Made by a program: the position numbers and the translations under genes
NCBI GenBank assembly: GCA_029932385.1
Contig: JAOZQE010000007.1
Location: 1-37,072 of the forward strand
Origin: a bacterium
GTDB lineage: Bacteria > Desulfobacterota > Anaeroferrophillalia > Anaeroferrophillales > Tharpellaceae
Length of the DNA: 37,072 nucleotides
Direction: 5' to 3'
The notes under the pieces: generated by a model
Databases searched by the model: none
Told to the model about the DNA's origin: nothing
What the model saw: the letters and a program-made list of their open reading frames with translations, nothing else
Shown here: one piece after another, positions 1 through 7,537 of the stretch
Layout: the number at the start of each line of letters is the position of its first letter
Position numbering within the stretch: the first letter of the stretch is position 1

Positions 1-68
1 ACGTTTACTGTACTTGCTGATAATGTTTTTTTTATTCAGATAAAATATAATTCTATTATAGGTTGATT

Positions 69-773
69 ATGGCGACTACATACGACTTTACTGCTAACGA
101 TTGGGTCGTCTATATTGTCGGTCAGCAGAATATCCGGAAAGGACTTCTGGCATCATTTTTAGAACGTGAGTTTGATTTCTGTTGTCAGGTCGCTGAGAAT
201 GGTTATGATCATCCTCCATCAAGCTTTGTCGGTAGCCGTTCTTTGCTGTTACTGAGGGATTGTTCAGGTGACAATGCTGAGGATGTCCTTGGCTATGTCG
301 CAACTTTTGGTGACCGTCTGCTATCGGATAAAAAGATCTATATGGCTCTGATTAATATTGCCCCTGATCTTGAGATCGAGGCTGAGTTGTTAAGGCGCGG
401 GGTGCGTGGGGTGATTATCGGTAGTCATGTCGCACCCGATCTCCTGCTACGTTTTATCGGGGCAGTTCTATCTGGTGAGTTGTGGTTTCCTAGGCAGCTT
501 ATTAGCCGTTGTATTCTTGAGAGCCGGGGGCAGATAGCAGCAAATGAAGGTGGAACACCGGCACCTCTTAAATCTATACTGCCAGTCACTTTATCTGTTA
601 GAGAGAAAGAAGTGTTAATGGAAATCGGTATCGGTTCAACAAATGATCAGATTGCTGATCACCTGTGCATCAGTCAGCATACGGTTAAAAGTCACGTCTA
701 TCGTATCTTCAGAAAAATACATGTACCTAACCGTCTTCAGGCAGCATTGTGGGCCTCTAAGTATTTAGTATGA
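69..773 (+). CDS. LuxR/CsgD-type transcriptional regulator
   Basis: This 234-residue protein ends in a LuxR/FixJ-type helix-turn-helix at about residues 175-230 (LSVREKEVL, then NDQIADHLCISQHTVKSHV), so it should bind DNA as a dimer. The first 150 residues look like a degenerate receiver-like domain, as in CsgD and VpsT-type regulators. I do not see a clean acidic pocket plus phospho-Asp arrangement, so phosphorylation is doubtful. I chose the ATG at 69 over the in-frame TTG at 63 because an AGG at 60-62 sits 6 bases upstream. The gene stands alone ahead of a 565-base spacer and a PilZ gene, which suggests a link to c-di-GMP or exopolysaccharide control, but this is inference. The HTH assignment is firm; the target genes are unknown. 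Confidence 0.85.
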   Translation: MATTYDFTANDWVVYIVGQQNIRKGLLASFLEREFDFCCQVAENGYDHPPSSFVGSRSLLLLRDCSGDNAEDVLGYVATFGDRLLSDKKIYMALINIAPDLEIEAELLRRGVRGVIIGSHVAPDLLLRFIGAVLSGELWFPRQLISRCILESRGQIAANEGGTPAPLKSILPVTLSVREKEVLMEIGIGSTNDQIADHLCISQHTVKSHVYRIFRKIHVPNRLQAALWASKYLV

Positions 774-1338
774 ATTACTGTAAATATATCAAGTAATGGG
801 TAATTGATTGATGAGTGTACCCTTATGAATGAGATCCAGAAGATTACTTTTTAAAAACTGTGATACATCAGTGATTCAATTTATAGAAACTGTCGACCGA
901 AGCCTTAGGACTCATAAAAACCTGTAAAAGTGTCGGTTTTCTTTACAGATAATTAACGTAATTTCAATAGGTCAATTATCTTAGTGCCTTACATTTTGGC
1001 ATATTAAATGCATAATCCGTATGGTGTATTATAACTAGATATTTAACGTAGCTGTTGTTTCACAAATAATCATATTCAATTAATAGATGATTGATTGTTG
1101 GTGGTACCGTTATTTTTTTGGTTATGGATGAGATTCCTAAGAGTACTTTTTTTAAGAATAATCCTTTTTTAATACTTTTGACGGGTTGATTTTTTCTCTG
1201 TATATAGTATATAGGTCGTATGACAAAGTCATTTGGAAATTGATTGATTTTGATTTCTAGAAAAAGAGAGTTACGGTCGGTTTTTCTTCGTAGTTATATA
1301 TAGCTGGAAGCTATTTTATTTGACTGACGGGTGAGATT
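774..1338. other. AT-rich intergenic region with a degenerate direct repeat
   Basis: There is no convincing ORF in these 565 bases. Two imperfect copies of one block occur, at about 804-852 and 1091-1152. Both contain a TTGATTG start, a GTACC core and a shared ATGRATGAGATYC stretch, then AAGA, one base, and TACTTTTT. The block may be a duplicated regulatory segment or the remains of an intergenic repeat. The last part before the PilZ gene is very AT-rich and probably holds its promoter. Confidence 0.4.
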
Positions 1339-1656
1339 ATGGAAAGAAGGGTGGTTACCAGATACAACCTGCAGGTTCCGGCACATGTTGAGATTGTGCC
1401 TAGTGACGGTGAGGTTCAATCCTTTGAGTGGAAAACCCGGGATGTCTCATCCAGCGGAGCTTTTCTACTGACTGAGGGTCATGCTTTGGAGAATGGTACA
1501 GACCTTAAGGTTAATCTCTTTCTAAACTCTTTTTCCGGTGCTGGTTCATGGGTCACCATGAATGGTCAAGTTGTACGTTCAGAGTCTGAAGGGGTCGGTG
1601 TCTGTTTTGATGGTCAATATCAGTTTGTAAGTGAAGCTCCTGATCTCAATATGTAG
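1339..1656 (+). CDS. PilZ domain protein, probable c-di-GMP receptor
   Basis: This is a single-domain PilZ protein of 105 residues. The two classic c-di-GMP-binding signatures are present: RxxxR at R3-R7 (RVVTR) and D/NxSxxG at D35-G40 (DVSSSG). A beta-barrel-like remainder ends with a G-V-G-V-C-F strand. It should bind c-di-GMP and act through a protein partner, with motility, pili or polysaccharide as usual targets. The start is an ATG with only a weak GGGTGAG upstream. The gene is followed by a strong rho-independent terminator, so it appears monocistronic and separate from the downstream epimerase. Confidence 0.88.
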   Translation: MERRVVTRYNLQVPAHVEIVPSDGEVQSFEWKTRDVSSSGAFLLTEGHALENGTDLKVNLFLNSFSGAGSWVTMNGQVVRSESEGVGVCFDGQYQFVSEAPDLNM

Positions 1657-1705
1657 AATTAGGATTTTATATCCTTTTAAAGTTGTTCAGCAAAATGGCA
1701 ATAAT

Positions 1706-1744
1706 AAAAACCGGTTCAGAAATTATTTCTGTCCCGGTTTTTTT
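1706..1744 (+). terminator. Rho-independent terminator after the PilZ gene
   Basis: The arms AAAAACCGG (1706-1714) and CCGGTTTTT (1734-1742) pair perfectly. An inner stem CAGAAA/TTTCTG (1717-1722 with 1726-1731) extends the hairpin, and a T-run continues to 1744. It separates the PilZ gene from the epimerase gene. Confidence 0.85.
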
Positions 1745-1770
1745 AATATTAACCAGAGGATGAAAAGTTG

Positions 1771-2778
1771 ATGAGTATTTTGGTGACCGGTGCGGCCGGT
1801 TTTATCGGTTTTCATTTGAGTCGTCGGCTGCTGGCTGATGGAGTAAATGTGGTCGGACTGGACAACCTGAATGACTATTATGATGTTAAATTAAAAGAGG
1901 ATCGCCTGGCAATTTTGTCGCGAGCTGACAACTTCACTTTTGTCAATCTCGATCTGGTTGACAGTGTCGCTATGGCTGAGCTCTTTAAAATAAATACTTT
2001 TCAGAAGGTCGTCAACCTGGCGGCGCAGGCCGGAGTCCGTTACAGTCTGGAAAACCCGAAAGCTTACGTTGACAGTAACCTTTCGGGTTTTCTCAATATT
2101 CTGGAGGGCTGCCGCCATAATCAGATTAAACATCTGGTCTATGCTTCTTCAAGTTCGGTTTACGGGCTCAATACCAGGATGCCGTTCTCGGTTCACGATA
2201 ATGTTGATCATCCGTTAAGTCTTTATGCTGCCAGTAAAAAAGCGAATGAACTGATGGCGCATTCCTACAGTCATCTCTACCAGATCCCGGTTACCGGATT
2301 ACGCTTTTTCACAGTTTACGGTCCCTGGGGTCGGCCGGATATGGCCCTTTTCCTTTTCACTAAGGCCATTCTTCAAGGTGAGCCGATCAAGGTTTTCAAC
2401 CATGGTCAGATGGAGCGGGATTTTACTTATGTCGATGATATTGTTGAGGGTATTGTCAGATTGCTGCCGACACTGCCGCAACCAAATCCTGACTGGAATG
2501 GTGCTGATCCCGATCCCGGCAGCAGCCCGGCACCTTATCGGCTCTATAATATCGGTAATCACAGCCCGGTTAAACTGCTTGATTTCATCGCTATAATTGA
2601 AAAATCTCTAGGTTGTGAGGCCCGTAAAGAGTTCTTGCCGATGCAACCTGGTGATGTGCCCGCGACTTATGCGGATGTTGAAGATCTCAGCCGGGCCGTA
2701 GGTTTCAGCCCGGAGACTCCCCTCGAACAGGGGATTGAAGAGTTTGTGAAGTGGTACCGCCGTTACTTCAAGGTCTAG
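1771..2778 (+). CDS. NAD-dependent epimerase, UDP-glucuronate 4-epimerase-like
   Basis: This is a short-chain dehydrogenase/reductase of the extended epimerase type, 335 residues, the usual size. A Rossmann GxxGxxG (TGAAGFIG, residues 6-13) binds NAD, a Ser-rich SSSSVYG precedes the catalytic pair, and YxxxK is Y152/K156 (YAASK). The pattern [17 protein letters not shown] after the Rossmann motif and [14 protein letters not shown] are typical of UDP-glucuronate 4-epimerases (LpsL/Cap1J-like), which make UDP-galacturonate for LPS or capsule. The ATG at 1771 follows AGAGGA at 1755-1760; a TTG at 1768 is less likely. Its stop codon interlocks with the convergent msbA stop. Exact sugar specificity cannot be read from sequence; a UDP-glucose 4-epimerase is the main alternative. 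Confidence 0.85.
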   Translation: MSILVTGAAGFIGFHLSRRLLADGVNVVGLDNLNDYYDVKLKEDRLAILSRADNFTFVNLDLVDSVAMAELFKINTFQKVVNLAAQAGVRYSLENPKAYVDSNLSGFLNILEGCRHNQIKHLVYASSSSVYGLNTRMPFSVHDNVDHPLSLYAASKKANELMAHSYSHLYQIPVTGLRFFTVYGPWGRPDMALFLFTKAILQGEPIKVFNHGQMERDFTYVDDIVEGIVRLLPTLPQPNPDWNGADPDPGSSPAPYRLYNIGNHSPVKLLDFIAIIEKSLGCEARKEFLPMQPGDVPATYADVEDLSRAVGFSPETPLEQGIEEFVKWYRRYFKV

Positions 2779-4517
2779 GTTTTCTGGCTCACCGCTTCGG
2801 AGTTGAACTGAAGTTTGTATAAATTAGCGTACTCTCCATCTTTCAGCAGGAGTTCAGCATGAGTTCCGACCTCTACAATCTGCCCGTTGCTCATCGTTAC
2901 TATTCGGTCAGCGTTGGTAATGGTTGAGAGGCGGTGGGCAATAACCAGAGTGGTACGATCCTGCATCAGGCGGGTGATTGCCTCTTGGACTTCACGTTCG
3001 GATTCGGTATCCAGAGATGATGTTGCCTCATCCAGAATCAGGATGGGTGAATTTTTTAACAGGGCTCGGGCAATCGAGAGGCGTTGTTGCTGGCCGCCGG
3101 AGAGACGGATGCCGTTTTCGCCGACAATAGTATCGTAGCCTTCCGGTAGATTTTCGATGAAATTATGGGCGTTTGCGGATTTAGCTGCGGCAAAAAGATC
3201 GTCATCACTGACATCTGACCGGCCGTAAGAGATGTTGACCCGGATAGTGTCGTTAAAGAGAATTGTCTGCTGTGACACTATTGCAATCTGCTGGCGCAGA
3301 GAGCGTTGGCTGAGAGTCCGGATATCATAGTCATCAATGGAGATCTTACCGGATGTCACATCGTAAAAACGGGGCAGAAGATTTACCAGCGTGGTTTTGC
3401 CGCTACCGCTCCGGCCGACAATCGCCACGGTCTCGCCTTTTCTGATTGTCAGCGATACCTTCTTTAAAATCTCTTCCTCTTGATTATAAGTAAAATCAAC
3501 TGATTCATAGCGGATGCTGTTATTGAAATCAGGAAGAGTGACTGCATCATCCAGGTCTTTAATCTCCGCTTCAGTATCGAGCAGTTCAAAAACTCGGGTA
3601 CCGGCGGCAAGAGCCTCCTGCACCTGGTTGTTACTGCGGTTTAATGAGCGGATCGGGCCGTAGAGCATAAACAGCGCCGTCATGAAGGAGAAAAAATTGC
3701 CTGGAGTCGATTGCCCGTTGATTACCTGACTACCACCGTACCAGATGACCGCTGCGGCTGCAATGCCGCCGAAAGTCTCCGAAATCGGAGCGGTTAATGA
3801 TTTTACCCGAAGACGTTTGATTCTCAGGGTAAAAAGTTTTTCGTTGACCCTGAAAAACTCCCGCCGGTTAAAATTCTCCATAAGAAAAGCCTTGATAATC
3901 CTGATGCCGGTAAAACTCTCCTGCAGGAAGGATGATATTTCAGCTATCTGTGACTGACCCTTTTTACTGAAACGGCGTAGTTTGCGGCTGTATTTAATAA
4001 TCGGAAAGAAGAGTAGAGGCAGAATTACAAGGGCGATAATCGCCAGTTGCCAGTCGCGGTAGAAGAGTACACCGATAAGTCCCAAAGCTGTAATGATCTC
4101 TTTCAGGAGTCCGGCGATAACGCTTGATACTGACCGCTGAATCATGCCGATATCATAGATGACACGTGAGGTTAGAGATCCACTCGGGATGGCGTTGAAA
4201 AAGGAGAGAGAGAGGCTCTGAATGTGGTTGAAAACCTCTTCCCTGATATCCGTAACAATCCGGTTGCCGACAAAACCGATAAAGTATGACTGAAAGTAAT
4301 TCGAGACTCCTTTGACAACAAAAATCAGAATAAGAACCAGCGGCAGGAGCTTCAGCATGGTAGCATCCTGTTGCAAAAAGATATCATCTAAGGCCGGTTT
4401 TACGAGAAAGGCGATTGCTGAAGTCAGAAGCGAGAAGATGATCATAAAGATAATCGCCAGCGACAGTTGTAGCCGCAAAGGTTTGACGTAGCGTAAAAGG
4501 CGGCGGTAATTATGCAT
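2775..4517 (-). CDS. msbA: Lipid A ABC exporter, MsbA-type
   Basis: This fused ABC half-transporter has 580 residues, matching MsbA. Six transmembrane helices occupy about residues 1-310 and the ATPase the rest: Walker [10 protein letters not shown] near 367-375, signature LSGGQQQR near 470-477, Walker [13 protein letters not shown], and an H-loop in VIAHRLS. MsbA works as a homodimer in the inner membrane and flips core-lipid A from the cytoplasmic to the periplasmic face. The start codon overlaps the end of lpxB by 8 bases, indicating translational coupling, and this placement next to lipid A synthesis supports the name over a generic multidrug exporter. It is the last gene of the minus-strand envelope operon, and its stop overlaps that of the convergent epimerase. 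Confidence 0.92.
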   Translation of the reverse strand: MHNYRRLLRYVKPLRLQLSLAIIFMIIFSLLTSAIAFLVKPALDDIFLQQDATMLKLLPLVLILIFVVKGVSNYFQSYFIGFVGNRIVTDIREEVFNHIQSLSLSFFNAIPSGSLTSRVIYDIGMIQRSVSSVIAGLLKEIITALGLIGVLFYRDWQLAIIALVILPLLFFPIIKYSRKLRRFSKKGQSQIAEISSFLQESFTGIRIIKAFLMENFNRREFFRVNEKLFTLRIKRLRVKSLTAPISETFGGIAAAAVIWYGGSQVINGQSTPGNFFSFMTALFMLYGPIRSLNRSNNQVQEALAAGTRVFELLDTEAEIKDLDDAVTLPDFNNSIRYESVDFTYNQEEEILKKVSLTIRKGETVAIVGRSGSGKTTLVNLLPRFYDVTSGKISIDDYDIRTLSQRSLRQQIAIVSQQTILFNDTIRVNISYGRSDVSDDDLFAAAKSANAHNFIENLPEGYDTIVGENGIRLSGGQQQRLSIARALLKNSPILILDEATSSLDTESEREVQEAITRLMQDRTTLVIAHRLSTITNADRIVTMSNGQIVEVGTHAELLLKDGEYANLYKLQFNSEAVSQKT

Positions 4518-5640
4518 GTTGACTCATTTCTTTGATGATGGCCTCAGCTGCCCGCTGTGGGGCTCCGGGTTCCCCAAGTCTGGATTTGACTTTTCTAAGT
4601 TCTGTTATGGTCTGGGTATAGCGGCGGCGATTATCAAGGATGGCCCGCATCTGGGCGACAATATTTTCCGGCACAGTTTCATTTTGCAGAAGCTCCGGGA
4701 CGATCTCTTTGCCGGCAATCAGGTTGACCAGGCTGAAAAAGGGGAGTTTGACCACTCTTCTGCCGATTTCATAGGATATCCGGCTGGTTTTGTAGACGAC
4801 TACCATTGGTACTTCAGCCAGGGCCGTTTCCAGGGTTGCGGTTCCGGATGTGACTATGGCAAAAGCGGCATCTTTCAGAACCGTCTTCAGTGGTTCCCGG
4901 AGCAGAGTTACGTGGTTACGAAAGTCGGCGGGGATCAGTCCGGCAACCATTGTTGATGAAATTGATGGAGCTATCGGAATGAGAAAACGAGACTCCGGTT
5001 TTTCTCTGGCATAGAGACGGGCCGCAGTGATCATCTCCGGCAGAAGATATTTGATTTCACCCATGCGGCTGCCGGGAATCAAAGCGATAGTGGAGCTTGT
5101 CCGGCGATCGCGGCACTTAAAAGTTTTAAACTCATCCAGTAGTGGATGGCCTACATATTCTACGGCCACGTCATGCTGGCGGAAAAAGTCTTCTTCAAAC
5201 GGCAGGATGACGAGAACCTTATTAATCAGCCGGTTGATGGTTGCAATCCGGCCCTGGCGCCAGGCCCAGACTTTAGGGCTGATATAGTAGACGATTGGAA
5301 TTTTAAGTTTGTGTGCGAAAGGGGCTACCAGATGCAGGTTGAAGCCGGGAAAGTCGATTAGAACCAGAAGGTCGGGCCGGCTCTCAGACAGATGTTGACG
5401 AATGGCTCTGCGGCCGGCAATGATATCGGCAAGGCGGCCTAAAACCTCAGTTAAACCGATTACCGCCAGTCGGGATGACGGGAAGATAAGTTCAACCCCC
5501 TCTTCTGCCATCTTGCGGCCTCCGATTCCGGATAACCTGATTTCAGGTACTTCCTGTTTCAGGGCCGCAGCTAGGTTGGCGCCGTGAAAATCCCCCGAAT
5601 CTTCACCCGCAACCATTACAATGTGGGGAGAGTTTTTCAT
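4510..5640 (-). CDS. lpxB: Lipid-A-disaccharide synthase
   Basis: LpxB is a family 19 glycosyltransferase, 376 residues here, close to the usual 380. It joins 2,3-diacylglucosamine-1-phosphate to UDP-2,3-diacylglucosamine to make the tetraacyl disaccharide of lipid A at the inner face of the membrane. Family hallmarks are the N-terminal AGEDSGDFHGANLA, the GIGGRKMAEEGVE segment, YYISPKVWAWRQGR, YVGHPLLDE, LIPGSRMGEI and ATSGTATLETAL-like (VTSGTATLETAL). It lies between lpxA (1-base gap) and msbA (8-base overlap). No lpxI or lpxH, which supplies one substrate, lies in this cluster. Confidence 0.95.
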   Translation of the reverse strand: MKNSPHIVMVAGEDSGDFHGANLAAALKQEVPEIRLSGIGGRKMAEEGVELIFPSSRLAVIGLTEVLGRLADIIAGRRAIRQHLSESRPDLLVLIDFPGFNLHLVAPFAHKLKIPIVYYISPKVWAWRQGRIATINRLINKVLVILPFEEDFFRQHDVAVEYVGHPLLDEFKTFKCRDRRTSSTIALIPGSRMGEIKYLLPEMITAARLYAREKPESRFLIPIAPSISSTMVAGLIPADFRNHVTLLREPLKTVLKDAAFAIVTSGTATLETALAEVPMVVVYKTSRISYEIGRRVVKLPFFSLVNLIAGKEIVPELLQNETVPENIVAQMRAILDNRRRYTQTITELRKVKSRLGEPGAPQRAAEAIIKEMSQHA

Positions 5641-5641
5641 A

Positions 5642-6427
5642 CTATCCCTTTCGGCAAACTCCTCTTTTTGAGGATTTGATAAAATCTATCATTTCTTTAA
5701 TTTCCGGAGTTATCTCAAGCTCATTTTCAACCCTCTCGATGGCTTTGGTCAGGGAGAGTCCGGTGGTTCGAAAAAGAATCCGGAAAGCCTGGCCGAGACT
5801 TTTTAAAGTCTCTGGATTGAACTGATGTCTTTTTAAGCCTTCACGGTTCAAACCATAGAGCCGGGTGTGGTTGCCGCTAGCGAGGACAAATGGTGGAATA
5901 TCTTGAGAGACCCCGGCAGTGCCGCCGATAAAAGCGTGGCGACCAATCCGGCAAAACTGATGAATCGCACTTAAACCCCCGATTATGGCGTAATCTCCTA
6001 CTTCACAATGGCCCGCGAAGGTGGCCCCGTTGGAGAGAATAATATGGTTGCCGAACTGGCAGTCGTGGGCAATGTGCGAGTAGGCCATGATGAAATTATG
6101 CGATCCTATGCGGGTAAAACCGCCGTCGAGCTCAGTGCCGCGGCTGAGGGTTGCATACTCTCTGACGACGGTATGGTCACCGATTATAAGCTCAGACTGC
6201 CCCCCCTTATGTTTAAGATCCTGAGGATCGGTGCCCACCAGGGCATAAGGGTAGATGCGGCAGGAGCTGCCAATAACAGTTTTGCCTTTAACGGTAGCAT
6301 GATGATCAATGACGGTACCGCTGCCAAGATCAACTTCTCCTTCGATGACCGCGTAAGGGCCGACAGAGACATCTTCAGCGAGGGTTGCCTTATCAGATAT
6401 GATCGCAGTAGGGTGAATTTCCGACAT
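5642..6427 (-). CDS. lpxA: UDP-N-acetylglucosamine O-acyltransferase
   Basis: This is a left-handed parallel beta-helix acyltransferase of 261 residues, the typical LpxA length. Hexapeptide repeats run from IHPTAIISD through VGPYAVIEGEVDLGSG to about residue 190, followed by the helical C-terminal domain. The catalytic-His region AHDCQFGNH and the IGGLSAIHQFCRIG segment match LpxA. It transfers a 3-hydroxyacyl chain from ACP to UDP-GlcNAc, the first step of lipid A synthesis, in the cytoplasm. It is 5 bases downstream of fabZ and 1 base upstream of lpxB. LpxD also has hexapeptide repeats, but the N-terminal LpxD domain is absent, so LpxA is the secure call. Confidence 0.95.
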   Translation of the reverse strand: MSEIHPTAIISDKATLAEDVSVGPYAVIEGEVDLGSGTVIDHHATVKGKTVIGSSCRIYPYALVGTDPQDLKHKGGQSELIIGDHTVVREYATLSRGTELDGGFTRIGSHNFIMAYSHIAHDCQFGNHIILSNGATFAGHCEVGDYAIIGGLSAIHQFCRIGRHAFIGGTAGVSQDIPPFVLASGNHTRLYGLNREGLKRHQFNPETLKSLGQAFRILFRTTGLSLTKAIERVENELEITPEIKEMIDFIKSSKRGVCRKG

Positions 6428-6432
6428 AACTT

Positions 6433-6888
6433 TTAACCTCCTATACTGGCCATCATTTCAGCCTCACAGACAAGAATGCCGTCAACCTCGGCCCGGCCGG
6501 AAAATTTCCAGATATTACGGCGGTGGTTAAGCAGTGACATGGTCATGACCAGAGTATCACCCGGGCGTACAGGTTTACGGAAGCGGGCTTTGTCAATACT
6601 CATGAAGAAAATTTTGGTATCAGAATCTGCGTTCCCAGCCTTGAGGCCCGAAGCCTCTAGCCCGAAAATCCCGGCTACCTGAGCCATGGCTTCAATTATC
6701 AAAACTCCGGGCATTACCGGGAAATTAGGGAAATGGCCACCGAAAAAAGGTTCATTATAGGTGACGTTCTTAATCCCGACAATACCTTTGCCGGGATTAA
6801 GTTCAATAATCTTATCAATCAGCAGAAACGGGTAGCGATGCGGCAGATAATCCATGATCTGCTGGATGTCCATTAATGGTGAAGACAT
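6433..6888 (-). CDS. fabZ: 3-hydroxyacyl-ACP dehydratase FabZ
   Basis: FabZ is a hot-dog fold dehydratase, 151 residues. The signature LPHRYPFLLIDKI is followed by the active-site segment GHFPNFPVMPGVLIIEAMAQ, which carries the catalytic His and Glu. It dehydrates 3-hydroxyacyl-ACP in fatty acid elongation and competes with LpxA/LpxD for the same pool of 3-hydroxyacyl-ACP, which explains its conserved location in the lipid A operon. It is packed between skp (9-base gap) and lpxA (5-base gap). A fused LpxC-FabZ, as in some phyla, is excluded by its length. Confidence 0.95.
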   Translation of the reverse strand: MSSPLMDIQQIMDYLPHRYPFLLIDKIIELNPGKGIVGIKNVTYNEPFFGGHFPNFPVMPGVLIIEAMAQVAGIFGLEASGLKAGNADSDTKIFFMSIDKARFRKPVRPGDTLVMTMSLLNHRRNIWKFSGRAEVDGILVCEAEMMASIGG

Positions 6889-6897
6889 ATCTTAATC

Positions 6898-7440
6898 CTA
6901 TTTTTTCTGGTTGTTTGCGGCCCAACTGTCATAGGCTTTAATCAATTTATCGGTCACATCGTTACTGTCGTCAGCATAGATGATGCCGCTGCGTTTTTCA
7001 AGGATGAGCTGGTACTTGCCGCTTTTGCCGAATTCCGAGGTTACAATCTCAAGATCTTTCAACATTTTTTTCAGGAATTCTCCTTCCAGGGATTTCATGT
7101 CTTTTTCAGAATCAGAGACGAAAATTTTAAAATCACGAACCTTTTTCTGATAAGTGCTCTCTTTCTCCTGACGTTTTTCAGGGCTCAGCATCATACCCTG
7201 ACGTTCGAGTTCTTCCTTCATCGCTGCAATATCAGTCTGTTTCTTCTGCAGGATTTCTCTGAGTTCATCCTGGCGGGCTTTTATCTTTCCCTTGGCAATC
7301 TGACCCTGGGCTGAGAGGGCCATGACTTTCTGCAGGTCGATATAGCCGAACTTAAAATTCTTGTCTGCAGCCTGAACCGAAGCCAGGCTCATAAGTAACA
7401 TTCCCACAGTAATAATTGATACTAACAGATACTTTTTCAT
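6898..7440 (-). CDS. skp: Skp/OmpH-type periplasmic chaperone
   Basis: This 180-residue protein has an N-terminal signal peptide (hydrophobic segment about residues 4-24, cleavage after VQA) and then an OmpH/Skp domain. The start FKFGYIDLQKVMA is a family hallmark, followed by a long charged coiled coil (residues about 45-140) that forms the prongs of the trimeric jellyfish. Skp holds unfolded outer-membrane proteins in the periplasm and passes them to BamA. Its position directly after bamA and before lipid A genes is conserved. A good AGGAGA sequence precedes the ATG. Sequence identity in this family is low, so the call rests on architecture and synteny. Confidence 0.88.
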   Translation of the reverse strand: MKKYLLVSIITVGMLLMSLASVQAADKNFKFGYIDLQKVMALSAQGQIAKGKIKARQDELREILQKKQTDIAAMKEELERQGMMLSPEKRQEKESTYQKKVRDFKIFVSDSEKDMKSLEGEFLKKMLKDLEIVTSEFGKSGKYQLILEKRSGIIYADDSNDVTDKLIKAYDSWAANNQKK

Positions 7441-7537
7441 TTTGTTCTCCTTTTAGAAGGTTAATGGTTTTAAGTTCTCATTGCTAAAATCTATAAAAAT
7501 ATCAGAACTTTTTGAAAGTAACAGAGTAAACTGAAAA

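Noticed and set aside
4516-4956. 146-codon plus-strand frame opposite lpxB
   Set aside because: It lies wholly within lpxB on the other strand, with no motif or ribosome-binding site. Treated as a shadow frame.
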